A stretch of DNA of 64,000 nucleotides, taken from contig NZ_CP109090.1 in assembly GCF_035917575.1 (NCBI RefSeq), positions 6,634,001-6,698,000 on the forward strand, given 5' to 3'. The position numbers and the translations under genes were made by a program. Of this stretch, positions 1-9,090 are shown in pieces. The stretch's first letter is position 1, and each line of letters opens with the position of its first letter. Below the pieces are notes generated by a model. It saw only the letters and a list, made by a program, of their open reading frames with translations. It had not been told where the DNA came from and made no database searches. Origin of the DNA: Streptomyces sp. NBC_01788. GTDB taxonomy: Bacteria; Actinomycetota; Actinomycetes; Streptomycetales; Streptomycetaceae.

Positions 1-1250
1 GCGGGATGCCTTGGTGGACCCTGGCCGCGAGCCGTTCGATCGTCGTCGTGGGGTCCTCGCGGGGCCCGAGCGAGACCAGTACGCCGATCACGGTCTCCTC
101 GACCGGGCCGACCAGCGCCAGCAGACCGAGCTCGCGGACCGCGTCGGTGGCCACCTGGGCGGTGGTGCGCAGGACGGACTGCCGGTCGAACGCGTTGTCG
201 GGCAGGGTCTCGCGGGTACGCAGGACCATCGGAAGGAGACGGCGGCCGTCGAGCGGCACACCGATGGCCCGCGCCTCCAGGGCGATCTCCGCGCTCGTCC
301 GCTGGGGCGACAGCAGGCCGGACAGCAGGGTGCGGTGAGTGTGCAGGGCCAGGGTCTCCTGGTCGCGGGCGACCAGCCGGCCCAGGGCGAGCGTGGAGGC
401 AGCCCGCTCGATGAGCATCGTCAGGCGGGGCGAGACGCCCGGCACCGACATCAGGACGAGCCGGCCCCAGTCCTCGCCGCGTGCGCCCACGGTGCTCACC
501 AGCCAGCCGCTGTGCTGGTCGTAGGCGGTGCGGGTGGTGGCCTGGACGCTACGGGACCGGGCTTCCCACTGGCTGAGCACCTCCTGTGCGGGAAGTCCGG
601 CGGTGTTGAAGGCGAGCACCTGGTGGGAGAGGTTCTCCAGGACGGCCGGACGGCCGGACATCCGGGCCGCCTGCCGCAGCACGTCCCCCGGTCCGGCCCC
701 CTCGACGGCGAGTTCGTTGAAGGTCTGGTGGATGCGTTCGGACGCCTGCAACTCCTCGATCCGGTTCTCGAGGATCCTGCGGTGCACATCCTCGGTGATC
801 TCGACGAACCGGGTGGTACGCAGCAGGACGACCAGTGGCAGGCCGCGCCGCTCGGCGGCGGCCCGCATCTCCTCGGGCAGCGCGTCGTGGAACCGCGGCC
901 CGAGGCCCACCACCACCCCGGCGGCCCCGACATCGGCGAGGTCGTCGATGAAGCGGGCCAGGGACGCGTGGCCGGAAGGCAGCGCGATGCCGGTCGTGAG
1001 GATCAGTTCGCCGCCGCGCAGCATCGGCGCGATCGTCGGCAACTCGCTGACATGCACCCAGCGCACGGGTGCGGTCAGTCCGTCCGCACCCGCCACGACC
1101 TCGGGCCGTCCCTCCCGCAGCGAGGGGAACTCCAGCACCTGGGCCAGGGTGGGCAGCCCCCCGGCGGCGGGGAGGCCGCCGCCCGGACCGCCGTCGGGGC
1201 TTTCCCGGGGCTCGGCTCGGTGGTGTGCTTCCTCTCCTGTGTCGGCCATG
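1..1250 (-). CDS. PucR-family transcriptional regulator, 3' end off window
   Basis: Reading leftward from ATG at 1250 the frame stays open to the window edge, giving about 416 residues of a protein whose C-terminal helix-turn-helix is not visible. After a Gly/Pro-rich leader, the N-terminus shows the PucR purine-catabolism-regulator domain: TLAQVLEFPSLREGRPEVVA, then VRWVHVSELPTIAPMLRGGE and LILTTG. A GGDEF-like middle region follows. An AAGGGG Shine-Dalgarno lies 8-9 nt before the ATG. The gene follows the M20 hydrolase stop by only 25 bp on the same strand, so it is probably the last visible gene of the catabolic operon and may control it. PucR proteins usually sense nitrogenous metabolites; the ligand here is unknown. 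Confidence 0.85.
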
Positions 1251-1275
1251 CCCCTGGCACCCCTTCTCGGTGTTC

Positions 1276-2451
1276 TTATCCCGGGTTGTTCCGCCAATTG
1301 TCCACGAGGGTCCAGAGCACCCGGGCGCCGAGGTCCAGGTCAGCGAGCGGGACGTACTCGTCGGCGGTGTGGGCCTGGTCGGTCGCGCCCGGTCCGAAGA
1401 CGGTGCACGAGGTGCTGCCGGTGAGCGCCGCCACCATGGAGGCGTCGGTGTACGCCTCGTGTCCGTCGGCCCCTCCGACCGGCACCGGGTGGCCGGTGTG
1501 CTCCCGGTAGGCGGCTCTTATGCCCCGCACGATCCGTGAGTCGTCGGCAGCGCGGACCGGTGGGCGCTCGGCGCCGAGCGGATCGATCTCGTACCGTGCT
1601 CCCGGGTGCTCCTCGATCACGGCCGCGGCGACCCGCTCGACCAGCTCCACGGCGTGCGCGGGGGTCATCGGGGGGACGATCCGGATGTCCAGGCCGGCCT
1701 CGCACACCGGGGGGACGACGTTCGTCGCCACCCCTCCACGCACGGTGCCGCAGGTGAAGCGCGGCCGGCCGAGCAGGGGATCCTCGTAGGGCAGTGCGGC
1801 GAAGACCGTCTTCAGCCGGTCCACGATCTTGGCCATCAGGTGGTTGGCGTCGATGCCGAGGTTCGCCCGGCCCGCGTGCGCCATCCGGCCGTGCACGCGC
1901 AGGGTCAGCCAGCGCAGACCCATCTGGGCGATCCGCAGGCGCATCCCGGTCGGCTCCAGGGCGAGCACCTGGTCGTCGGGGCGCAGCAGACCGCTCTCGA
2001 CCAGGCGGTGCGCACCGGCCATGTCCGGGGCCTCCTCGTCCACGGTCGCCACCAGGAGGACGTCCCCGGCGGGCGGACGGCCACTCGCGGTGAGCGCGTC
2101 GAGGAGGTTGATCGACAGCGCCAGACCCGCCTTCATGTCGCAGGCGCCGCGCCCGTACAGGCGGCCGTCGGCCACGGCTCCGCCGAGCGGCGGGAAGGTC
2201 CAGCCCTCGCCCACGGGCACGGTGTCCATGTGGCTGAGCAGTACGAGCCGGGGGGCGGACCCCTCGCCGGGCACGCGGGCCACGACATTGTCGCGGCCCT
2301 CCGCCACCGGCATGCGCTCGGTGGCCACGCCCGCGTCGGTGAGCCGGTTGCCGACCCACTCGGCGCACTTGCCTTCGAGCGGTCCGGGGTTCTGGCTGTC
2401 GATGCCGATCAGGGTGCGGGTGTCGGTGAGGACGACGTCCGGAGAGATCAT
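1276..2451 (-). CDS. M20-family metallohydrolase (ArgE/DapE/carboxypeptidase G2-like)
   Basis: The 391-residue product is a di-zinc amidase or peptidase of the M20 family, likely cytosolic. Visible metal and catalytic positions are H74 and D76 in LLSHMDTVPVGEGW, D105 in GRGACDMKAG, E139-E140 in VDEEAPDM, E166 in LALEPTGM, and a C-terminal His in the QAHTADEYVPL segment. The dimerisation-domain motif GRMAHAG is also present. The start is the ATG preceded by AAGGAGAACGCG, not an upstream in-frame start. The same AAGGAGAACGCG leader precedes the gamma-glutamyltransferase gene in this operon. The gene is separated from the SDR by 157 nt, one of the larger gaps in the operon; a 7-bp hairpin at 2572-2592 lies there. 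Substrate unknown; an N-acyl or N-carbamoyl amino acid is plausible. Confidence 0.88.
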   Translation of the reverse strand: MISPDVVLTDTRTLIGIDSQNPGPLEGKCAEWVGNRLTDAGVATERMPVAEGRDNVVARVPGEGSAPRLVLLSHMDTVPVGEGWTFPPLGGAVADGRLYGRGACDMKAGLALSINLLDALTASGRPPAGDVLLVATVDEEAPDMAGAHRLVESGLLRPDDQVLALEPTGMRLRIAQMGLRWLTLRVHGRMAHAGRANLGIDANHLMAKIVDRLKTVFAALPYEDPLLGRPRFTCGTVRGGVATNVVPPVCEAGLDIRIVPPMTPAHAVELVERVAAAVIEEHPGARYEIDPLGAERPPVRAADDSRIVRGIRAAYREHTGHPVPVGGADGHEAYTDASMVAALTGSTSCTVFGPGATDQAHTADEYVPLADLDLGARVLWTLVDNWRNNPG

Positions 2452-2608
2452 CGCGTTCTCCTTGGTTCGGTGCGGCGGGCGCCGAGGACCGGTGGCCGGT
2501 CGGCGACCTGGTGCCGGATGGGCGCGGGACGCTGAGCCGCGGGGGTGGGGGCCGGTGTCAGGCGGACGGATCGGCCCGGTGGTCACGGGCCGGCTGGACG
2601 GGAGCGGA

Positions 2609-3379
2609 TCAGCCGGCCGGGGGTGGGCCGTCGACGACAAGGGTCTGGCCGCTGATCCCGGAACTGTCGGCCGATACGAGCCAGGCACAGGTCCGGGCCA
2701 CCTCCGCCGGGTCGATCAGACGGCGGAACGCCGAGGCGTCCGCGAACCGGGCCAGGACCTCGGTTTCGGCCGCGTGTTCGCGCTCCGCCACCTGCGCGGC
2801 CAGCCGCCGCAGCATGGGGCTGTCCACGTTGCCGGGGCAGACCGTGTTCGCCCGTCCGCCGTATGAGGCGATCTCCGCCGCGAAGGACTGGACGAAGCCG
2901 ATCAGGCCGAACTTCGAAGCGCAGTACACCGACCCGCCCGCCTCGCCGCGCAGACCGGCGGTGGAGGAGAGGAACACCGCGCCGAACGGGTGCGGGTCCG
3001 CGGCCAGCGATCGCGCCACGGCCTGCCCGGTGCGGAACGCCCCGCGCAGGTTGACCTCCATCAGCCGGTCGTACTGCGACCAGTCGGTGGTCGCCACCGG
3101 GCCCGTGTAGTTCACTCCCGCGGCGTACACGAGCCCGTCCAGCCGCTCGCCGTCGCCGGCGGCGTCCCGCAGCATCCGCTCGACCGATCCCTGATCGGTC
3201 ACGTCGACCGGTCCGGCCCGGTGGCCGGAGCCGGGCAGGTCCGTCAGGGCGTCGGACGGATCGACGGTGTCCACCGCCCACACCGCGTGGCCGCGCCGCG
3301 CGACCGCCTCGCACACCGCGCGGCCCAGCGCGCCCGCCGCGCCGACGACGGCCACGACGGACCCCGGCTGCCCGGTCAC
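2609..3379 (-). CDS. SDR-family NAD(P)-dependent oxidoreductase
   Basis: The 256-residue product is a classical short-chain dehydrogenase. The nucleotide-binding motif is VVGAAGALG, the NAG-like element is AAGVN, the catalytic Ser is in LSSTAGLRG and the catalytic Tyr-Lys pair is in SVYCASKFG. The ending GISGQTLVVDG is typical of the family. The GTG start overlaps the TGA of the upstream E1 beta gene (GTGA), which implies translational coupling. A reductase coupled to a ThDP-dependent E1 pair suggests reduction or oxidation of an aldehyde, acyloin or hydroxy-acid intermediate. The exact substrate cannot be read from sequence. Confidence 0.88.
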   Translation of the reverse strand: MTGQPGSVVAVVGAAGALGRAVCEAVARRGHAVWAVDTVDPSDALTDLPGSGHRAGPVDVTDQGSVERMLRDAAGDGERLDGLVYAAGVNYTGPVATTDWSQYDRLMEVNLRGAFRTGQAVARSLAADPHPFGAVFLSSTAGLRGEAGGSVYCASKFGLIGFVQSFAAEIASYGGRANTVCPGNVDSPMLRRLAAQVAEREHAAETEVLARFADASAFRRLIDPAEVARTCAWLVSADSSGISGQTLVVDGPPPAG

Positions 3380-4416
3380 GACGCCCGCCCCATGTCCCGT
3401 ACGGCCTGGGCGATCGAGGCCCGGCGCGGGACGACGGCCTGTTCGAGACTCAGCGCGGCGGGCACGGGCACGTCGGGCGTGCCGTGCCGGGCGACCTGGC
3501 TCAGCGCCCGCGTCCCCAGCCGTTCGATCACCCCGGTCACGACCTCGCCGCTGAGCCCGAACCCCAGGTAGTCCTCGTCCACGACCAGGAGCCGCCCGGT
3601 CCGTGCCACCGAGGCGCACACCGTGTCCAGGTCGAGCGGGACGACGCTGCGCAGGTCGATCACCTCGACGTCGACGCCCTCGCCGGCCAACTCCTCCGCG
3701 GCGTGCAGGCTCTCGCCCACGGTGGCGCTGATGGTCACGAGCGTCAGATCCGAGCCGGGGCGGACCACCGAGGCCTGGCCGAGCGGCACCGTGTAGGACT
3801 CCTTGGGCACCTGCGCCCCATGCGTGAAGGTGCCCGCCTTCTGCAGCAGCAGGCCCTTGTGCTCGATGAACACCACCGGGTCGTCGCTGCGCACCGCCGC
3901 GGCCATCAGGCCCTTGCTGTCGTACGGCGAGGACGGCGCGACCACCTGAAGGCCGGGCAGGTGCGCGAAGGTGCCCCACAGGCACTGCGAGTGCTGCGCG
4001 GCCGAGCCGATGCAGCCGCCCGCGGTCTTGATCACCATGGGCATGCCCACCCGGCCGCCGGTCATGTACCGGATCTTCGCCGCCGCGTTGTACACCTGCT
4101 CGAGGCAGACGCCGATGAAGTCCACGAACATGATCTCGACCACCGGCCGGTAGCCCTCCATGGCCAGGCCCACGGCCGCGCCGGTGAACGCCATCTCGGA
4201 GATCGGGGTGTCCCGCACCCGGTCCCGGCCGAACGCCTTCTGCAGTCCGCGGGTGCTGCCGAAGACGCCGCCCTGCAGGCCGACGTCCTCCCCGAACACC
4301 ACGACGCGGTCGTCGCGTTCCATCTCGAGGCGCAGCGACTCAGCGACGCACTGGGAGACGTTGATGTTCCGTACGTCGGTGCCGGCTCGGGCCGGCACCC
4401 CGGTCGTGGTGGTCAT
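3376..4416 (-). CDS. ThDP-dependent 2-oxoacid/acetoin dehydrogenase E1, beta subunit
   Basis: The 346-residue product matches the length and layout of E1 beta (PdhB/AcoB/BkdA2 type). The N-terminal pyrimidine-binding domain has VVVFGEDVGLQGGVFG, and the C-terminal transketolase-like domain contains EVIDLRSVVPLD. Its ATG overlaps the alpha-subunit stop (ATGA) and its stop overlaps the SDR start. The three genes therefore read as one translationally coupled cassette. No E2 lipoyl acyltransferase or E3 gene is present in the window, so this E1 either borrows a housekeeping E2/E3 or acts alone as a ThDP lyase or decarboxylase. Confidence 0.9.
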   Translation of the reverse strand: MTTTTGVPARAGTDVRNINVSQCVAESLRLEMERDDRVVVFGEDVGLQGGVFGSTRGLQKAFGRDRVRDTPISEMAFTGAAVGLAMEGYRPVVEIMFVDFIGVCLEQVYNAAAKIRYMTGGRVGMPMVIKTAGGCIGSAAQHSQCLWGTFAHLPGLQVVAPSSPYDSKGLMAAAVRSDDPVVFIEHKGLLLQKAGTFTHGAQVPKESYTVPLGQASVVRPGSDLTLVTISATVGESLHAAEELAGEGVDVEVIDLRSVVPLDLDTVCASVARTGRLLVVDEDYLGFGLSGEVVTGVIERLGTRALSQVARHGTPDVPVPAALSLEQAVVPRRASIAQAVRDMGRAS

Positions 4417-5381
4417 GCGCTCGGGCCTTTCGCGAAGACGTGGTCACGGGCAGTGGCGGGGTCGGGCATCGGGTCCGCGCGCACCGCGGCGAGGTCGGCG
4501 GCGATCCCGGCGGTCACCGCCGCCTCCGCCGCGTCGAGTTGCGCCTCGGTCGCCGCGCCGCGTTCGAGGATCCGGGCCCGGGTCAGGGGCAGCGGGTCGT
4601 GTTCCTGGCGGCGCCGGTCCTTCTCACCGGCGGGCCGGTACAGGTCGAGATCGCCCTCGAAGTGACCCCGGAACCGGTAGCAGGTGGCCTCAAGCACAGC
4701 GGGCCCGTTCCCCGCCCGCGCGTGCGCGACCGCCTCGGCGAAGGCCTCCGCGACGGCCTCGACGTCCAGGCCGTCCACCCGCTTTCCCCACGCCCCGTAC
4801 GCGGCGGCCCGCTCGGCCAGCGTCGCGGTGGACGTCGACTCGGTGAACGGCACTGAGATCGCCCACTCGTTGTTCTCGATGAGCACCACCAGCGGCAGGT
4901 TCCAGGCTCCGGCCATGTTGAGGCTCTCGTGGAAACCACCGGTGTTGGCGCCGCCGTCGCCGGTCACGCCGACCGCCACCGAGTCCCGCCCCTCCATCTG
5001 CGCGGCCCAGGCGTGTCCGAGCGCGACCGGCAGCGTCGCACCGACGATGCCCGTGGTGGAGAAGCGGCGCTCCAGGTCGAACAGGTGCATATGGCCGCCG
5101 TGGCCTCCGCACAGCCCGGTCGCCCGCTCGTAGATCTCCGCCAGCATCGGCCGCGCCGGAACTCCCTTGGCCAGCGCGTGCAGATGGCTGCGGTGCGTGC
5201 TGACCAGCGCGTCGTCGTCCCGCAGCGTGCCGATGAGCCCCGCCGCCACGGCCTCCTGCCCGATCCCGGTGTGGAGTTCGCCGTGGATCTCCCGGGTGGG
5301 CACGCCTTCCAGGCACGCCTCCTCGAAGCGGCGCATGCGCACCATCTCGGTATAGCGGGCCACAAGAGTGGGTCCGTCCAT
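4413..5381 (-). CDS. ThDP-dependent dehydrogenase E1, alpha subunit
   Basis: The 322-residue product is an E1 alpha (AcoA/PdhA-like). The ThDP-Mg motif runs from GDGGANTGGFHESLN (about 141-155) to the ENNEWAIS Asn pair near 170-171. Upstream elements HTGIGQEAVAAG and GGHGGHMHLFD are characteristic of the family. I chose ATG at 5381 because GAGGAG sits 8 nt upstream; an in-frame GTG at 5390 would abut that Shine-Dalgarno. It overlaps the beta gene by ATGA. Neighbouring genes supply hydrolases and an importer, so the alpha/beta pair probably acts late, on a 2-oxoacid or acyloin released from the carbon skeleton. Confidence 0.9.
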   Translation of the reverse strand: MDGPTLVARYTEMVRMRRFEEACLEGVPTREIHGELHTGIGQEAVAAGLIGTLRDDDALVSTHRSHLHALAKGVPARPMLAEIYERATGLCGGHGGHMHLFDLERRFSTTGIVGATLPVALGHAWAAQMEGRDSVAVGVTGDGGANTGGFHESLNMAGAWNLPLVVLIENNEWAISVPFTESTSTATLAERAAAYGAWGKRVDGLDVEAVAEAFAEAVAHARAGNGPAVLEATCYRFRGHFEGDLDLYRPAGEKDRRRQEHDPLPLTRARILERGAATEAQLDAAEAAVTAGIAADLAAVRADPMPDPATARDHVFAKGPSA

Positions 5382-5427
5382 GATCTTCACTCCTCGTTCC
5401 TGGTCGGGATCGTCGGACTCGTCGGCA

Positions 5428-6297
5428 CTAGTGGCACGGCTGCTCCTCCAGTTCGACGACGGTGCGCGAGGGCGTCCAGCAGTAGGCGGCCCGGCCCTCG
5501 GCGAACTCGGTGACCTGCCCGATCAGCTCTCCGCCCGCCCTGATGAGCCCGTCGAGCGCGGCGTCGAGGTCGTCCACCAAGTGGGCCGTGTGGGCGATGC
5601 CCGGCCAGACCGGCAGCCGGGGGTCGGTACCCGCGGGCACATCCCGGAAGGACAGCAGCTCCAGCCGCACCCCGCTCACCGGGGACACGCACTGGACCAG
5701 GTCGCACCCGAGCCCCGGGATGCCGAGCAGACCGCTGATCAGATCCGTCATGCCGAGGGCCTCGAAGGCCACTTCGAAGCCCAGCACACGCCGGTGGAAG
5801 TCGACCGCCGCGCCCAGGTCCGGCACGACCACACCGCTGTGATGCCAGGCCCAGGTCCCGGCCGTGCCCGCGTGGGCCGGCCGGGGACGGGCGGCGGTGT
5901 AGGCCCGCCAGTCCCCGTACGGGGAGATGTCGAGGTGGCGTCCCTCGGCCAGTTCCCGCGGATAGAGGATGCCGTCCAGGGTGCGGCCGTCCGTCAGTTC
6001 GACCGGTCCCCGGTGGAGGCCCGGGGGCTCCCCGGCCTCCACGCGGCGCAGCACATCGGCCGGGACCCGGTAGACCTCGCCGGCCACCGAGACGCCATGC
6101 TCGCCGTCCTCCTCCGGGGACAGCCGGTACATACCGGGATGCACATCGCCGATGGAGTGCAGCCGGTACCGGGGCACGGTGCGGGCCTCACCGAGGAATT
6201 CGGCGCCCGCGAGGTTGACGTGCAGCGCGAGCCCGCGCATCAGGGTTCCGTTGACGAACAGGTCGGTCGTCGGTTCGGTCGTCGGTTCGTTGTCCAC
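5428..6297 (-). CDS. Fusion: allophanate-hydrolase C-terminal-like domain plus VOC (glyoxalase-fold) domain
   Basis: The 289-residue product has two parts. Residues about 12-135 resemble the gamma-glutamylcyclotransferase-fold C-terminal domain of allophanate hydrolase: LFVNGTLMRGLALHVNL, then PRYRLHSIGDVHPGMYRL, then DISPYGDWRAY. Residues about 150-285 form a vicinal-oxygen-chelate domain with the usual metal ligands visible: His in AWHHSGVVVPD, E213 in VRLELLSF, H236 in GIAHTAHLVDD and E282 in TVVELEEQ. The start is GTG at 6297 with AGGAG 9 nt upstream. The reaction is unknown. The first domain suggests a carbamoyl, urea-like or gamma-glutamyl intermediate, and the second a metal-dependent isomerase, lyase or dioxygenase step. 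I do not recall this fusion as a named enzyme. Confidence 0.75.
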   Translation of the reverse strand: MDNEPTTEPTTDLFVNGTLMRGLALHVNLAGAEFLGEARTVPRYRLHSIGDVHPGMYRLSPEEDGEHGVSVAGEVYRVPADVLRRVEAGEPPGLHRGPVELTDGRTLDGILYPRELAEGRHLDISPYGDWRAYTAARPRPAHAGTAGTWAWHHSGVVVPDLGAAVDFHRRVLGFEVAFEALGMTDLISGLLGIPGLGCDLVQCVSPVSGVRLELLSFRDVPAGTDPRLPVWPGIAHTAHLVDDLDAALDGLIRAGGELIGQVTEFAEGRAAYCWTPSRTVVELEEQPCH

Positions 6298-6323
6298 GAG
6301 GTTCTTCTCCTGGAGGTCGTCGG

Positions 6324-8108
6324 CTAGCGGGCCATGGCGTACGCGCTGCGCCGGGGGTCGGCGCCCGCCGCGAGGACCCGGGGCCCGTCCGGGGGAGGCG
6401 GCACGAGATCGCCCACGGTCTGCACCGATCCGGCGTCGAACTCGTACGCGGGCCACGCCCGCACGTGGTGGCCGCGGGCGGTGAGGCCGTCCCGTACGGC
6501 CTGCGGGATCCGGTCCTCGACCAGCAACAGCCCGTCGCCGGACGGGTGCGGGTGGAAGCCGCCGGGATAGCTGGAGCCGAAGACCCGTGGCGCCTCGACG
6601 GCCTGCTGGGCGGTCATCCCGAAGACCGTCTGGTTCAGATACGCCTGGAGCATCGCCTGCACGATGACGTCGCCGCCCGGACAGCCCATCGCGGTGACCG
6701 CCGGTTCCCCGCCCGTGTCCCGCAGGGCGATCAGCGCGGCCGGCGTCACACAGGGGCGCTTGCCCGGGGCGATCACATTCGGATGACCCGCGACCAGGCG
6801 GCTCTGCACGCCGCGCGGGGAGCACAGGATGCCGAGGCCGGGAATGACCGGGGCGCCGTCGAGCGTGTCGCTGGGGGACGTGGCGAACGCGGTGCCCTCG
6901 CCGTCCATGACCACGACCGCCGTGGTGCTGCCGAGTCGCGGCCTGCCGTCGGCCAGCGTCGGCAGGTTGGGGAGCGCCCGGTGTCCGATCCTGGCCCGCA
7001 GGGCGTCCAGATGGCCGGGGGCGAGCAGTGCCCGCGGGTCCACCGGGGTGTGCCGGGGGTCCCCGAAGGCCCGCTCACGTTCGGAGAAGGCGAGCTTGAG
7101 GGCCTCGGTGACCAGGTGCAGGTACTCCTCGCCGTTGTGCCCGACGGCCGGGAGGCCGCAGCGGTCCAGAATGCCGAGCGCCTGGGCGACGATCAGGCCC
7201 TGGCTCCAGGACGGGGTGACGTGCACGGTGCGGTCCCCGAAACGCACGGACGGCGCGACGGCGACTTCCGCGGAGAAGCCGGCGAGGTCCTCCGTCTCCA
7301 GGAACCCGCCGGCCGCCCGTACGAACTCGGCGATCCGGACGGCCGGTTCGCCCCGGTAGAACGCGTCGTGCGCGGCCGTCAGCCCGCCGCGCCGGTCCGC
7401 CCCGGCCCGCAGCGCCGCCCCCTCGGCGTCGGCCAGCGAACGCAGCAGCGCGGCGAGGTCCCGCTGGACCAGCCGTTCGCCCGGCCGGGGGGTCCGCCCG
7501 AGCGGGCAGTACACCTCCCGGCTGGACTCCCAGGCCGCGAATCCCCGGCCCATCACGGCCAGGCTGCTCGCGGTGCGCACATCGACGGGGAAGCCCTCTT
7601 CGGCCAGCGCGATGGCGGGAGCGGCGGCCTCGGCGAAGCCGATCGTGCCGAAGTCGCGCAGCGCCGTGATCCAGCCGGAGGGGGCACCGGGCACGATCGA
7701 CGGGGCCCCGCCCAGCGGAAGCGCCCCGCCGTGCCGGGCGAGCATGGCGTCAAGCGTCGCCTCCCGGCCCCACACCCCGACCCCCGCGACGCTGTGCACC
7801 GTGTCCGAGCCCGCCGGGCGGATCAGGATGGGGGCGATACCGCCGAAGTTCGCCATGTCGACCTGGACCACATTGGAGGCCAGCCCGGCTGCGACGCCGG
7901 CGTCCACCGCGTTGCCGCCACGGCTGAGCACCTCCGCCGCGACCTGGCTGACCAGGGGATGACCCCCGACGACCGCCCAGCGTTCACCGAGCAGTGTGGG
8001 GCGCATCGACTCGGCGCCGGGGAAGGCGCCGGGCACGATGCCGCCGCCCATGCCCGCGCCCTGCTCCGCCCCGGCGCCCACGGGTTCGAATCCCTGTGCG
8101 ATGGTCAT
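6324..8108 (-). CDS. Gamma-glutamyltransferase-family Ntn hydrolase
   Basis: The 594-residue product is a gamma-glutamyltransferase-like Ntn hydrolase that normally self-cleaves at a catalytic Thr. The candidate nucleophile is T395 in GSTTAVVVMDGEGTA, close to the position of Thr391 in E. coli GGT. Downstream are the SPRGVQSRL and TAMGCPGGDVIVQAML segments seen in the family. No signal peptide is evident: the N-terminus MTIAQGFEPVGAGAEQG is polar, so it is probably cytosolic and not a periplasmic glutathione enzyme. ATG at 8108 is preceded by AAGGAGAACGCG. In an operon with amidohydrolases and an M20 enzyme it may hydrolyse a gamma-glutamyl or other side-chain amide intermediate. Confidence 0.88.
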   Translation of the reverse strand: MTIAQGFEPVGAGAEQGAGMGGGIVPGAFPGAESMRPTLLGERWAVVGGHPLVSQVAAEVLSRGGNAVDAGVAAGLASNVVQVDMANFGGIAPILIRPAGSDTVHSVAGVGVWGREATLDAMLARHGGALPLGGAPSIVPGAPSGWITALRDFGTIGFAEAAAPAIALAEEGFPVDVRTASSLAVMGRGFAAWESSREVYCPLGRTPRPGERLVQRDLAALLRSLADAEGAALRAGADRRGGLTAAHDAFYRGEPAVRIAEFVRAAGGFLETEDLAGFSAEVAVAPSVRFGDRTVHVTPSWSQGLIVAQALGILDRCGLPAVGHNGEEYLHLVTEALKLAFSERERAFGDPRHTPVDPRALLAPGHLDALRARIGHRALPNLPTLADGRPRLGSTTAVVVMDGEGTAFATSPSDTLDGAPVIPGLGILCSPRGVQSRLVAGHPNVIAPGKRPCVTPAALIALRDTGGEPAVTAMGCPGGDVIVQAMLQAYLNQTVFGMTAQQAVEAPRVFGSSYPGGFHPHPSGDGLLLVEDRIPQAVRDGLTARGHHVRAWPAYEFDAGSVQTVGDLVPPPPDGPRVLAAGADPRRSAYAMAR

Positions 8109-8202
8109 CGCGTTCTCCTTCCGTGCTGTCTCGTGCTGTGCTCTGACGGATCGGCGCGGCCGGCTCGTGCCGGTGTCCTCCGGCGGACCGCCGGGGTCCG
8201 CT

Positions 8203-9090
8203 TCAGCCCGGGTACGGCGGGACCGGAAGCCCGCACACGCCGACATCCGCCGCGAACACCGCTCCCGCGTCGGGTTCGGCGGCCAGCCACCGGCCCTCCA
8301 TCTCGACCCGGCCGGTGGTGACGTACAGCCGGTCGAGCCCGGGACCGCCGAACGCGCAACTGGTCACCTGGCGTACCGGCAGCGGCAGTGTCGCGTCATG
8401 GCGCGCGCCGGCGTCGTACCTGCGGATCTGGCCGCCCCGCCAGAGCGCCACCCACACCCCGCCCTCGGCGTCCACGGCGAGCCCGTCCGGCACCCCGGCC
8501 TCGTCCTCGACGCTCACCCAGGGGCGGCGGTCGCGGGCCTCGCCCGTGGCCGGGTCGAAGTCGAGTACGTCGATGCGCCGGGTCGCGCTGTCCACGAAGT
8601 ACATCCGGCTGCCGTCCGGTGACCAGCCGAGCCCGTTGGCCACGCTGGTGCGGTGCAGAACCCGCTCCGGAGCCGGGGAGCCCGGCGCCAGCCGGTGGAG
8701 GGCGCCGCGCCCGGGGAGCATTTCCGCGTCGAGGGTGCCGAACCACAGGCGGCCCGCCGGGTCCACCCCGGCGTCGCCCAGACGGTTGCTCCCGGGCTCG
8801 CCCGGCACGGTGATCGTCCGCTCGACCTCGCCGTGGGCGTCGAGCAGCAGCACGCCGTGGCGTGCGGCCACGGCCAGGCCACCCCCGGCTCTGGGCAGCA
8901 CGGCGCTCACGGCGTGCCCGAACTTCCGGTGCGAGACCTCGCCGGTCGCGGGCGCGTACCGGTAGAGCCGGCCACGCAGGATGTCGACCCAGAGCAGCTC
9001 TCCCCTGGCGCTGTCCCAGGCGGGCCCTTCGCCGAGCTGGTCGCGGGTGCGCAGGACGGGTTCCGCCGGCGCGGGCAGCACGCGGATCAT
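8203..9090 (-). CDS. SMP-30/gluconolactonase/LRE family protein
   Basis: The 295-residue product is a six-bladed beta-propeller lactonase-like protein. Metal-site landmarks are LGEGPAWDSARGELLWVD near the N-terminus, VANGLGWSPDGSRMYFVD in the middle and VPDGLAVDAEGGVWVALW further on. The ATG overlaps the stop of the upstream amidohydrolase (ATGA), so translation is coupled. Family members hydrolyse aldonolactones and related esters, so a lactone or cyclic ester intermediate in this pathway is an inference. No secretion signal is seen. Confidence 0.9.
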   Translation of the reverse strand: MIRVLPAPAEPVLRTRDQLGEGPAWDSARGELLWVDILRGRLYRYAPATGEVSHRKFGHAVSAVLPRAGGGLAVAARHGVLLLDAHGEVERTITVPGEPGSNRLGDAGVDPAGRLWFGTLDAEMLPGRGALHRLAPGSPAPERVLHRTSVANGLGWSPDGSRMYFVDSATRRIDVLDFDPATGEARDRRPWVSVEDEAGVPDGLAVDAEGGVWVALWRGGQIRRYDAGARHDATLPLPVRQVTSCAFGGPGLDRLYVTTGRVEMEGRWLAAEPDAGAVFAADVGVCGLPVPPYPG

